Assembly: GCA_033065855.1 (NCBI GenBank)
Contig: JAVXUO010001056.1
Span: forward strand, 62,001-126,000
DNA from: Escallonia rubra
Lineage: Eukaryota; Streptophyta; Magnoliopsida; Escalloniales; Escalloniaceae
Length of the DNA stretch: 64,000 nt
Direction: 5' to 3'
The number at the start of each line of letters is the position of its first letter. The stretch's first letter is position 1. Below are positions 11,839 to 23,420 of the stretch, piece after piece. The notes under the pieces are model-generated. The model saw only the letters and a program-made list of their open reading frames with translations, searched no databases and was not told the DNA's origin. The position numbers and the translations under genes were made by a program.

Positions 11839-14800
11839 TCAAGAAAGTGGCTTGGCACGAGTTGTTGGATCTTCCTTAGATTCCACTTGTATCATGAATA
11901 CATAGCCCAGTACCCACAGGAGAATGTATAGGAAGGGAACCCAAGCTAGACAAGCAAGAAGACTCAAGATACTACCAACATATTGCGGATCCTTTATCAC
12001 CCCGAATGGAAATTCTGATACCCATGGAATGTTCTTTCCAAAGCGCACACCGTAGTAAGTTCCCGGTTCACCAAGCAATTGATATACCCTGTAACATCGT
12101 GTTTTAGCAAGAGTGTAAGACCATATACATCTGAAATGCAAGTATGCAACATATAGAGTATAAGACCATATTAGTAGAATGAAGCACATAAAAACTCGCA
12201 TTGCACTTGCAGCTATACTCGATTGGTTCCAACAAGTAATTTCAAATGAGTTCCAGCACCCTATCTTTTGAGCCCAAGCATAGTCACTGGTAGTTTTTCG
12301 TACCATCAGAAGTTTGACATTTTGTTCTTGTAACCCAGCAATGCCAGAGTGTAGACCAAGAGCAGGAGTAGCAGTTGTGAAAATTGGCACAGCTATCCAG
12401 TGTTGACATATGATTTTGCAGTTAAATGAATAAACTACCTATATATACATGGGCAAAGCGAATATGTTGCTAGCCTTAGGCTACTTGCCCAAGGTTAGCA
12501 ACCAAAACTACGTAGTTTTAAGATGTTATAATTATAATTAAAATCCTTTCTTACTCCTAACTGATTCGAAGTCCTTATATTTTTTTCTCACAAACTACAA
12601 CTCTCCACTGCCGACCTCCATCTCCAGCCTCCACTCTCCATCTCTGTCTGCCAGTTTTCAGAGACGCAAATGTATCCTTAATATTGTAATCGTCTTTTGA
12701 TAATTAGCGAAATAATTCGTTCAACAAGAACCAAAAAAAATATGCTCAAATGGTCATCAGTCTTCCACCACCACCGATCATGACCACCGGTCCACCACCA
12801 CCACCACGAGCCCACCACCTTTCCTCCTACCGACGAGTCAACCACCACCATCGCCATCTATTCCAGATGTGAAGCCCACTCTAAAACTGTACACCATCTT
12901 TATAATCAATTCATCACAAGTGAAACCCAATTCAAACCAAATCCACTATATTGCAACGAGCACAAAGCTCAAATATGCAGTTTGTTGTCGGCTGTGTTAA
13001 TCAGAATTGATGGTAGTTAGTTGCTACTGTAGATGGTGACCAGTGTGGTGGGCTTGGCAGTGGTGGTGGATCGATCGCGGTGCAGTTGATGTCAAAAAGT
13101 CACGGGGTTGGGTGATGGGATTTGTGGCCGGCGATGGTGGGTCGGTTTCCGTAATTGTGACGGGTCTACAGTGGTCGGTTTCTTGGTGGGGTTGGTAGGT
13201 CGCCGGTGCGGAGGCTGGGTGAGGCGGCAATGGCTGATCTCATTTGGAGGAGAGAATGAGAGAGGCTTGGCAGTGGTGTGCTATGGTTTGTGATGGTGGG
13301 GTTGTGGAGGCCGGCCGACAATGGGATTGTCTGGTGTTGGCTGATCTGATGAGAGAGAGAGAGAGAATATGACGGGGAGAGAAAAAAAGGGCAAAAAGAG
13401 TTATAAAAAGCTGAACAAAACGACGTAGGTTTGGTGGCTAGCCTTAGGCAACTTGCCTAAGGCTAGCAACATATTCGCTATTCCCTATATACATTTGTTG
13501 TACCTCTGCAGTCTGTAGCATATGGAATTTGATCTGGTTGCTGTTATTGTTACATTCACCTTTATTGGATCTCGATACTGATGAGATTTAAGAAAATGAA
13601 AGTCTTAAGTTGAAGACTAAAAGCAGTGCAAAGGAAATAATGCTAGCTAAAAGAAAGTGTAAAACGAACTTCAAAAGAACTATATGGAAAGAATAAGAAA
13701 GAAACCCACTATCCAGCCGCAAACTGTAAAAGGTGCCAGTCAGCACAAAATCAGTGTCAGATTTGTCTCCACCATTTAGTAACCTCATTACTGGATTCTA
13801 TACACATGAAAAACATTAGGAGAAGACCGCTACTAAATGGCTCATGGTCCCCTGTTGGTGTGCACATGTCCAACTAACAGGCCCCAGGACACGCCTAAAG
13901 GACTCGTGATCATTACGCAGTATGACGTACTAAAGGCTCACGTCATGTGGGGGGCGCCACAACTCAGTAGCAGCTTGTGGCCCCCAGGTGTTGTGGCCCT
14001 CTCTGCAGTAACTTACGTGTTTTCAAATAAATTAAATAAGGCAGGGAGCTCTGCGCCGCATACCTTACGGCTTTTCTCTTTATTAACAATTGTGTGTGTG
14101 GCCTTGTAAATTCGACGTGACATCACTCCTTTAGTGGGATAATTGTGTGAGGAAGCTGAGCAAGGTTGCACTCCTTACTATGGAGTGGTGACCTAATCCC
14201 TTGCCTGCACTTTCAGGAGATGTTAGTTAGATATAGCACCTCCTATTGCGTCGCAATAACCAACCAACCTCAAGCAACCTTGAACCCATGAAAACCAACC
14301 TTGCACCCTTTGGTCAGTCAACCAAAAAGCTAGAAACCAGACACCTTAGATTTTGAAGACTTGCCCATGCCAAGCAATGGTTACCTATTGAAATGCTTGC
14401 ACCTTTTTGCCAATCAAGTAAGCATCTTCTAATTTGCAAATAGGACTCTTGGACACTGCCCCTTCTCTGGCTCATAATTCATTCCAATCTCGTATTCATT
14501 TGATTCCTGTGTCTCACACCTCTCTCAGGTTGTCTATTCTCCTCCCTTGGTTTACTTGGTACTATCTTGGTCTACCAGACCATAAACATTGTCCAGGTAG
14601 TACGTGACCTCATTCAGCAGTTGATGCTTGTTTAAATAAGGCTGTGAACAAGAGTAACCAAATTAAGATGAAAAGTCAAAATTGCAGCCTTCTCATCTAA
14701 ATCAGCAAGGTCACCAAAAGAATTCGCATGTTGTGGCAAACTGCCATTAAACCGTAAAACTTGGCACACTTCCTAGCTTTTTAACAATGTATTTCCCATC

Positions 14801-16068
14801 TGCACTTGCAAACACACTTGTGCAGTTTCAAGGCAGAAGAAGTATTGATTAGCTGCACATCGATTAACGTGTGCAATTTATTCTGTACTTACTGGTGCAT
14901 AAAGTTTGAAAAGCAAACAGCAGATGACCATAACATGCCCTGCAAAGCGTTAGCACACAGACCTTGGGACGGGCTTTCATAGCCGTTCCACCATTTCCCA
15001 TCATTGTCATGACAGTCCTTGGAATGGACTCCACCAACTTACTCTGTCCTAATTAATAAAGACTTCTAAAGGATCTCGTCATACATCTTCTACTTAAGAG
15101 CTTTTAACACAAAAAGAAACATATATCTACTAAAAAATGAACTCTTGTGATAAACTTTAAGGTTTTCAAACTATAAATTGGAATAGATATTTTCAAGATG
15201 TACACGTCTTTTTGTGCGAGTAGATGATCTTTGATGCCTTAGCTTTTAGTCTTTCACTATTGCTAAAGTGCTTTCTGGAAATACATATCCTGATTGGAGC
15301 AAAAAGATTAGCTAAACTAAACAAGAAATATCTAGTGTTCAAGGTTCAAATTCATGACTACTTGAAATTGTTCTGGTTGGAAATCAAACCTAATTGCCAT
15401 GCAACAACAATTCTAAAATTTCAAGTCTGGGTCCACAATACGTGAACCATTTACGCCTACATTGTTACTAATCAAACTTCAAGTTGGAAAAAGCATAGCA
15501 TCCTGTTAAATGAATGGCAGTGAAAAATGAACTCGGCTAATGAAACAGGAATCCGTGGTGCTCCTAATTTCAAAAACCGTAATGCATTGAACTCAGTACC
15601 TAAATCCATAGCTAAACAGTATCCTATAACAAAACTTACAAGAGTGAAAAAACCGAAGTCAGCTGTAGACTACTTGTACTTTCAGTGAAAATACTTGTAT
15701 ACCCAAGTTACAAATTTCCCCCACAGGAACCCCAGCTACATACATTTCAAGATTGAAACATAAGAACAGACATATATCGTATAAATACACACACAGATGG
15801 AGGGGAGTGAAAGAAGTGACCTGAAATTGAGGAACTGGCCGAAGAGGAATAGGGGCCAGAAGTAGAGAGGGGGCGGCCAAGAGAGGGTGGACACGGAGAA
15901 GAGAGAGACGAACTGAAATAGCTTTAGAAAGTGAGAGACCATGGCCATGAGCTTGCAAGGGTCTTTGCCCCTGCTGCCGCATAGATCCACCCATGTCTGT
16001 GGGTACGTCCACAGCCAGTAGTAGAAAGGGAATGGCACCAGCACCCCTACGCATGCCCACATCCCCAT
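11839..16068 (-). CDS. PLMT: Phosphatidyl-N-methylethanolamine N-methyltransferase, 2 exons
   Basis: Predicted ER membrane enzyme that makes the last methyl transfers from S-adenosylmethionine onto phosphatidyl-N-methylethanolamine to give phosphatidylcholine. Exons are 16068-15821 and 12088-11839 on the minus strand, 498 nt, 165 aa, which is the usual plant length. The start is ATG GGG ATG TGG; a GTG two codons upstream is not needed. Exon 1 carries GVLVPFPFYYWLWTYPQTWV and STLSWPPPLYFWPLFLFGQF; exon 2 carries QLLGEPGTYYGVRFGKNIPW, FPFGVIKDPQYVGSILSLLA and the C-terminal ESKEDPTTRAK. Several hydrophobic segments fit a small polytopic membrane protein. The AG|G codon split across the intron gives the Arg of NFR-VYQ. 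The single intron is 3.7 kb and contains the TIR transposon at 12451-13485. Confidence 0.94.
12451..13485. mobile_element. Mutator-like TIR element with 9-bp duplication, in the PLMT intron
   Basis: The insert is flanked by the perfect 9-bp repeat TATATACAT (12442-12450 and 13486-13494), the size expected of Mutator-like elements. Terminal inverted repeats of about 65 bp start GGGCAAAGCGAATATG on the left and, read inward, GGGAATAGCGAATATG on the right. Each TIR contains a hairpin of its own, near-perfect on the right (GCTAGCCTTAGGC-AACTT-GCCTAAGGCTAGC) and imperfect on the left. The interior is rich in CCACCACC on the left and GGTGGTGG on the right and encodes no transposase, so the element is non-autonomous. 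Confidence 0.85.
13495..15820. other. Remainder of the PLMT intron
   Basis: No exon, RNA gene or bounded repeat was recognised. The plus-strand frame at 13837-14109 has no known domain and is treated as chance. Confidence 0.4.
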
Positions 16069-16554
16069 TTTCACTCTGTAGCAAACTTCCTCGGATCAGG
16101 GTCAAGGCACTGGCAAGCCGAAAACTACAATTGTGTGTTGAAAACTAAGGAGCGTAGGCATGGGCTAGGGCCCGACTGGAAAATCATTGCGAGTTTTGGG
16201 CCTATTGGTCCAATTGTTTATCTTTCTCTTTTTCTTTTTTTGTTCCCCGTATAATTTTTCCTTTAGAAAACGTTACGCCCTCCGATTTCAGTCTAATTTA
16301 GGCTTTAGGAGAACACAATCAAGACATTATATGACTTGATTCGGCGATGTTTTTATGTTCGTGCAATGAGATGCAAAGTCCTAAAAAGACCCCTCTTGAA
16401 CCTCGTGAGTCGTGATATAAGGTGAGAGAATAAACTTTCAAAGCTTAAACATCTTGTATGATAGCGATGCAAGTTGTGTCAACCTAAAAACGAAATGAGT
16501 TTGTTAAAATTTGCCTCGGGGGCTAATGCTCCTGAGTCACCGGATAGATCATAG
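16069..16554. other. Upstream region of PLMT
   Basis: This is the presumed promoter side of the minus-strand PLMT gene, ending at the putative left edge of the copia element. No clear core-promoter motif or other feature was seen. Confidence 0.35.
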
Positions 16555-17003
16555 TGTTGAATTTGATCGGTCCAATCTAATTATGTGGTTTGACGGGTCA
16601 TATTAATGTTGACTATTTATTTGACATGGACATTAATTAATTAAATTACTAAATAATTTTATGGGACTATTTAATTTTATCATCAAATACACTAATTATT
16701 TATAGTGTATATGAGGCATATAGACCCTAATGTTTGGCTAATCTTTTGCCTCCCAAACTAATGAAAAATATACAACTCTACTACATCATCAAGAATAGAG
16801 AAGAGTACTGAAGATCAATACCAAAGGAGATATGTTTGCTTCTGTAACTTAGCGTTCTTTCATCATCGAAATAAAAGCTCTTAGTAATCTATGACTTCCT
16901 TCGATTCCAATGAGTTCAAAACCCTATTATTCTTATGTTTATGCTATTGTAAGATTTTAATGGTCTCGATTATGGAATAAAGATAAATGAAATAATCTAA
17001 GTA
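16555..17003 (+). repeat. Candidate 5' LTR of the copia element
   Basis: The stretch starts TGTTGAATTTG and ends just before TGGTATTAAAATC (17006-17018), which resembles the initiator-methionine tRNA primer-binding site used by Ty1/copia elements. Length fits a short copia LTR. No matching 3' LTR was found, so the boundaries are tentative. Confidence 0.4.
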
Positions 17004-17078
17004 TGTGGTATTAAAATCACGTTAATCAATTGCATGAACATAGAACTTTCCTTAGATTCTTGGAATATTTAATGAATT

Positions 17079-17491
17079 TGGGCCTGTTGCATTGGCCCAG
17101 ATTTTGTAGGCTGGATGTAAATTTTGGGCTGAAAATTTGTGGCCTGTTGGTTAGCCGTGTGGGCTGTTCGTTCGGCCTTGAAGATTGGCTTAGCAAAAAA
17201 AGGCCATGTGGCCTGTTAAATGGCCCAGCCGAAACGCATGTGGCCTGGCCAGTTGGTGTTATGTTTTAGCCCAGCAAAAGAGCATGGTGGCCTGTTAAAT
17301 TATTTAGCCTAGCACAACTGGGCCGAAAGGCCAGACCTCGGCTATAACTGTTTTGGACCTGTTGGCCAGAGAATTGGGCCCGTTTGGCCATTCATTTGGG
17401 CATAGACTGGGCTATTTTGGCCAGTTAGAAGGGCCTGTTTTGGCCACATAAAAGTGGGCCTTTAGGTGCCGATTTGGGCCTGTTTCGGCCA
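17079..17491. repeat. Cluster of about twenty GGCC motifs
   Basis: Over about 410 bp, GGCC occurs roughly every 20 bp, often as GGCCTGTT followed by another GGCC (for example GGGCCTGTTTCGGCC). Surrounding DNA is AT-rich, so the cluster stands out. It lies between the candidate copia LTR and gag. It behaves like an irregular tandem repeat; function unknown. Confidence 0.6.
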
Positions 17492-18168
17492 CTTATGTTA
17501 TTAGTGATAATATAGTATATTGTAATATTGGCATAAGTTGTTGGGATACAAAATTAATATAAAGTGCTAATATTATTATTAATTTCAAGAATTAGTCTAA
17601 AATTACGAGATCATGCTAAAACTTTATGTTTCGTTTGGCATGTTTAGACTACTATCATGGATATGAAATAATTAGTGGTTCTTACCTATTTTGGTAGTAA
17701 GCGGCCCTACGGAAATTTACTGTGTTTTTTATAAGTCGAGATAATGATAAAATCACATCACGTTACGCTTATTAATTAAAAATATTAATCGGCCCAACAT
17801 AAGATTATGTTTTAAATTTTTAAGGGGAAAGAAAGGAAATAATAAGTTACGTTGGTCAAATTATTTTCTGCCCAAAGGTGATATAATTTGTGCTCGTGTT
17901 GCTTGTAATGATTTCAAATTGCTAAGAATGGAAAAACACTTGTATGTTAATAATTGACCCAACAGAAGGTTATAAGTGATATGTTAAATTTTCTTTTGGG
18001 AAAGTTTTGTGTTTTTACCTTTTCTATACAAATAAATTGTTTATCCCACAATTTATTTTATTATGCTAAATGATGAACTAACTATTTTCATCATGTGAAT
18101 TTTGGGTACTAACATGCATGACTATTGTTATTATTTAACGTATAGTTCTGTTGTAATTACTGACTATA

Positions 18169-18790
18169 TTTGCTTTATTGAATCATTGAACGACACTAAT
18201 TTTAAAAAATGGAAAGAGCAAATTAGCATAATTCTTGGAGTTATGGATCTGGATTATGCTTTGCGGGTTGACGCGCCTGCAACCTTACAGCTGAAAGCGC
18301 TAATGAGCAAAAGGCGGCTTATGAAAAGTGGGAGCGTTCAAACCGCATATCCCTAATGATTATAAAAGGCTCCATTACGACTGCAATTTGAGAAGATATT
18401 CTTGACTCAGAAAATGTTAAGATGTACTTTGCTGATATTGAAAAAAGCAGTTCCAGGGCTCTTCCAAGGCACATGCTATTACTTTCATCACTAAAATGGT
18501 TACGCTCAAGTATAGTGAATTCAGTAGTGTTCGTGAGCATATATTTACCGATGAATGACATGTCTTCTCAACTAAAAGGCTTAGACATAGAAATCTCTTA
18601 GGGTTTTCTCGTGCACTTTATTATAACTTCCCTTCCTGCGTAGTTTGGTCCTTTTAAGATCAACTATAGCACGCAAAGAGAGAAGTGGAAGATGAATGAG
18701 TTGATTTCCATGTGTGTCCAAGAAGAAGAGAGGCTAAAATCCGAACAACTTGATCTCATGTTGCCATAACTGGTCCATCTAAAGGAAAAT
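18169..18790 (+). pseudogene. Ty1/copia gag fragment (degenerate)
   Basis: Frames here read LNDTNFKKWKEQISIILGVM and DLDYALRVDAPA, then after frameshifts and stops MNDMSSQLKGLDIEIS and REKWKMNELISMCVQEEERL. This is the UBN2-type gag of plant copia elements. Stops and frameshifts make it non-functional. It is cut by the LINE-type ORF that follows. Confidence 0.8.
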
Positions 18791-18791
18791 G

Positions 18792-20535
18792 AAATAAATT
18801 TGGCAAAACCATTCCTTTGCCCATGAACACTTGCAATATACTTGACAAACTTAACAGAAACTTCCTTTGGGGTGATACTATAAGTTCAAAAAAAATCCAC
18901 CTTGTCAATTGGACCACTGTTTGTACCCCTAAAAAACAAGGTGGTTTAGGCATTCGTAAGACTAAAGATAACAATGTTGCTATGCTGTCCAAACTTGGTT
19001 GGAAAATCATTAAAGGTGAGAATAAAATGTGGATTGAGGTTATGAAAGATAAATACAAGCTCACCAATAACCCTAGATTTTGGGAAAAGAAAAAGAGAGC
19101 TTCATGCATATGGAAAGGAATCCTAAGCACCAAGGAAATTCTTGTGAAAGGAACCAAATGGATTGTTGGAAATGGTTCCAAAATATCCTTGTGGAAAGAT
19201 TGGTGGTGTGGTGCCAAACCACTAAGTCAAAATGAGGTGAGAGGAGATAATGTGACTAAGGTTATCACTATTTTAGATAATAAGGATTGGAACATTAATG
19301 CCATTGAAAGTAAACTCACAAATTTTGAAAAATGTGAGATAACTAACACTCCCATTGCTAAATACAGCACCTTACATGACACTCCCTGCTGGGGCCTCGC
19401 TGGCAATGGTATTTTCACCACCAAAGGTGCCTTTGACCTGATCTCCACCCACTATACTAGCACTCTACCTGCTGAAACCACCAGTTGGCATACTCTTTGG
19501 AGCATGGAACTACCACAAAAGCTCAAAGGATTTCTCTGGACTGTGCTTCATGATAAGCTCCCTACTAATTCCCTTAGAAAGACTAGAGGAATGACTGACT
19601 CTAGTTTATGCCCTAGATGTAACAGATTTGAGGAAACCACGTTACATGTTCTGTGGAATTGTTCCCACGCCATGAACATCTGGAATAAAACCATTGACCA
19701 CAGGCAGTTACAACATCTTCAAAATCTGCAGATAGTTCCTTGGTTTTGGAAAGGGGTCCTCTTATTTGATAAGCACAACTTTAGCCCTCCTTGGAAAACT
19801 CTTTTTATATCTATTATGTGGACTAACTGGAAATGCAGGAACAAAAGTGTCTTTGACAACAAATACATCAGCCCTTCGGAAGCCCTATATTCCAGCCACG
19901 TGTTTGCAAGGGAAGTTACTGAAGCTTTCAAAGTCTCTATAAAGAAAAATGTTAACAGCACAACTAAGTTGATTATTTGGAAATTCCCAGATGCAGGATT
20001 CATGAAAGTCAATACTGATGGAGCAACCAAAGGCAACCCAGGCCAAAGCGGATATGGAGGAATAGCTAGAAATGACCAAGGAAAATGGATAGAAGGTTTT
20101 TATGGAAATATCGGACAAAGCAACAGCCTAAATGCTGAATTATGGGGAGTTCACAGAGGCCTTATGACCATAAGAGAAAGAAACTGGGGGAAAGCTACTC
20201 TCGAGACAGATTCTACCTCTATCCTCCAACTGATTTTGGAACAAAACACTCAGAACCACCCACTCAGAGCACTGGTGGAGGACTGCCGAATCATCATCAA
20301 GCAAATGGGAAGCGTTCTAACGCACACAATGCGTGAAGGAAATCAATGTGCGGACTATTTGGCGAACCTAGGTGTTGGACAAAACGAGAAGTATGTATGT
20401 ATTAGTGAAGCACCTAGCGAACTGTCTAGCCTTGTTTTGGCTGACCTGTGTGGAGTGGCTCATGTGAGGCCCTCCAAGTAGTATGTCTTGCATCTCTTTT
20501 TCCTTTGTACCAAAAAAGGTAGTGTGTAAAGGAGT
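18792..20535 (+). mobile_element. LINE-type ORF2 C-terminal part (zf-RVT and RNase H) nested in copia
   Basis: A continuous 554-codon frame (18817-20481) matches the end of plant non-LTR retrotransposon ORF2. It opens at the end of the RT domain (NRNFLWGD), continues through the zinc-binding domain with CPRC...H...C (residues about 266-285) and ends with RNase H. The RNase H carboxylates are visible as NTDGA, NAELWG, ETDST and CADYLAN. There is no RT core upstream, so it is 5'-truncated. Copia gag precedes it and the copia zinc knuckle resumes at 20536, so it sits inside copia. A clear A-tail and target-site duplication were not found at the junctions. It is unlikely to be a host gene, despite the long intact frame. 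Confidence 0.75.
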
Positions 20536-22741
20536 AAGAATGCTTATATAACCAAGACTAATGAGGCAAGCTCTTCTGGTACCAAGGGTCCTTCTGATCC
20601 TAAGTGTCACTTTTGTAGAGTTAAAGGACATATGAAGAAAGAATGTCAGAAAATCAAAAAGTGGTTTGAAAGGAAAGCTAATTTATCTATTTTCGTTTAT
20701 TACAAGTCTTATACAATTGATGCTCCTTTAGATACATGGTGGGTTGACACAAGTGCAACTATTCACATAACTGATTTATTGCAAGGATTCCTTTATGTGA
20801 ATAAGCTAAATCAAGGGGATCGTAATGTGTTAGTAGGAAATAGAGAGAAAACTTAAGTTGAAACTGTAGAAACTCTCTATTTAGTTTTCGAGAGTGGCTT
20901 CAATTTGGATTTAGTTGATATTATTTATGTTCTCAGTATGACTAGAAACCTTATTTCAGTTTCTAGACTTGACGCTTATGGATATTCGTTTAAGTTTGAG
21001 AATAAAAGTTTTTCTCTTTTCATTTACTCTATAGCTATTGATTTTGGTTTGTTGGAGGGAAAAATTTACAAATTACGTTTGGATTTTTTTTTACTGAATC
21101 CTTGAAAACAATGAACGTGAATGATGTAATTGTTAAAACTTTCCGTAAGAGAAAATGAGATAATAAAAATTCTGCTAAATTGTGGCATGAACGTCTAGGT
21201 CACTTATCACGAGGCAGAATGGAACGCCTCATTAAGGATATAATTTTTCATTCTTTAAATTTCTCAGATTTTGACGCATGTATCCAATGTATTAAAGAAA
21301 AATCTAGAAAAGGCAATAAATGTGGTGCCACTCGAAGTACGGGTATTTTAAAGGGTATCCACACTGATTTTTATGGACCTTTCCCTATAGCGGGTATTGG
21401 TGGTCATAGATACTTTATCAACTTTATTAATGACTATTCTCGTTATGAATTTGTTTATCTCATTCATGAGAAATCCGAATCACTTGCCATGTTTAAGACT
21501 TACAAAGCCGAAATTGAAAATAAATTCGACCTAAAGATTAAAGTTGTAAGATCTGAGAGAGGGCGAGAATATTATGGAAAATTTTCTGAAACTAGTTGTA
21601 ACCCGAGTCATTTTGCCTTGTATTTGGAAGAATGTGGCATCGTTGCTCATTATACAATACCAGGTACACCCCAGCAGAATGGTATAGCTGAACGGCGAAA
21701 TCGTACTCTCATGGATATGGTACGAAGTATGATATGCCAAAGCACTCTACCAGATTTTTTCGTGGGTTGAAGCATTTAAAATAGCTGTGCATATTCCTAA
21801 CAGGGTTCTCAGTAAGTCTGTGCCTAAAACACCTTTTGAATTATGGACACAAAGAAAACCAAGTTTAGGATATTTTCATGTGTGAGGCTATTTAACTGAA
21901 GCAAAAGTTTACAATCCACATACTAAGAAACTCGATCTCAAGACCTTAAGTTGTCATTTTATAGGTTACCCTGAAAGGTCAAAGGGTTTCAGATTTTACT
22001 GTCCATCACATACTACTAGAACTGTTGAAATTAGGCATACAATATTTTGGAAGATGCTAAGTATAGAGGAGTAGTACATCAAGAATAATAAACCTTGAAG
22101 AAATTAGGATCATATTTATATTGATGTTATCTAAAAGGTTGGTACACCATTACGTCATATAGAGGATAACGATGCACCAAACGTAATACCTAATGATGCG
22201 CCCCCTATTGTGGATCCTGCTTCAATTCCTGCTAATGAGCAACCTTTTCAAAGGTCAGGAAGAGAGAGAGAGAGAGAGACGGACAACCATGCATCTCTGA
22301 CGACTATATTGTGTATCGAGATGAGGCTGACTATAATCTAGGCATAGGAAATGATCCTACATCCTTTAAAGAAGCTATTATGAGCAATCACTCAACTCAA
22401 TGGCTTGAAGCCATGAAAGATAAGTTAGAGTCAATGAAAATAAATGAAGTGTGGGGACCTTGTTGACTTACCTGAAGGGGCCAAAGCTATAGGCTGTAAG
22501 TTGATCTATTTAATGAAGCTAAATCTTAAAGTTAATGTCGAAAGATACAAGACTAAACTCATCGCTAAAAGTTTCACTCAAAGGGAGAGGATAGATTATA
22601 ATAAAACATTTTCTCTTATGTCGAAAAAGAATTCCTTTCGAACAGTCATAGCTTTAACAACTCATTACGATTTAGAGTTGCATCAAATGGATATAAAGAC
22701 TGTACTTCTTAATGGTGAATTGCATGAAAATGTCTATATGC
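20536..22741 (+). pseudogene. Ty1/copia pol remnant: zinc knuckle, protease, integrase, start of RT
   Basis: The order is zinc knuckle CHFCRVKGHMKKEC, protease region WWVDTSATIHIT, gag-pre-integrase LWHERLGHLS, integrase to about 22070, then the RT start ending in LNGELHENVYM. The protease site reads DTS instead of the usual D-S/T-G. In the integrase the motif usually VRSDRG reads VRSERG, so one of the DDE carboxylates is changed. There are stops after VLVGNREKT and several in the integrase-RT linker. The RT is cut at 22741 by CA-rich DNA and never resumes. Confidence 0.85.
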
Positions 22742-23420
22742 ACGTGCACGCACACACGCACGCATACACACACACCCACACACGCACCCACCACACAGAC
22801 CGGCGACCACCTGCATATCACCTAACACCCACATCCACACAGATAGTGGTGACCATCTTATGCACATCCCCAACACACTGGCAACCACCTTCTTTCGATC
22901 TCTCTCACACACGCACAGACACAACCACTCTCATTCATCACCACCTCCGAACCCCCCACCACAGCCATCAAACCCTTAACCCCTCCATGAGCCACAAAAC
23001 CCATCGGCGACCACCACCGTTACTAACCACAATATACACAATCCAAAGCAAACCCAGATCTACAAGAAGAACAACTTTGGGTTTAATTTGTGGGAGATAT
23101 TTTAAATAGGGTGTGATTTGTGATTGCCTCTGTGAATAGGTGTGGTGGTTGTAGTGTATATCGACAATGGTGGGTTTGTTTATGGTGGTCGTGGTGGCGG
23201 GGCAATGGCGGGTTTGTTTTTTGGTGGTGGTGTTGAAGGCAGTGGTGATTGTGCTGAATTGTAGCCATGTCGAGCCACGACCGGAGGGAACCGTGTGTGA
23301 TCTGGCCGATGTTGTGGTGGTAAACTGGTATAATCGAGGAGTGGCTGGGTTGAGTAATTTGTTTTTCTATGATCGGTATGTCCGATTTTTTATTAGTTTT
23401 GTTTACTCCGTGAACCGATA
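22742..23420. other. CA/CCACC-rich then GTGG-rich insert breaking the copia RT
   Basis: The copia RT reading stops in CA-repeat sequence. The first 350 bp are rich in CACAC and CCACC on the plus strand and the next 300 bp in GGTGGTG. This is the same layout as the interiors of the long-TIR elements in this window. I did not find matching terminal repeats or a duplication, so it may be a decayed relative. Confidence 0.4.

Noticed and set aside
12089-12390. N-terminal extension of the PLMT exon 2 frame
   Set aside because: The open frame continues past a good acceptor (TTACAG|GG) into intron sequence; the true upstream part is the exon at 15821-16068.
13837-14109. 90-codon plus-strand frame in the PLMT intron
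   Set aside because: No family resemblance, intronic and antisense; no support beyond being open.
22740-23109. Long frame rich in His, Thr and Pro after the copia RT
   Set aside because: It is only translated CA and CCACC repeats; similar artefacts occur in the interiors of the TIR elements.
22742-23420. CRISPR-like or satellite array
   Set aside because: Simple CA and CCACC repeats without regular repeat-spacer units; plant nuclear context.
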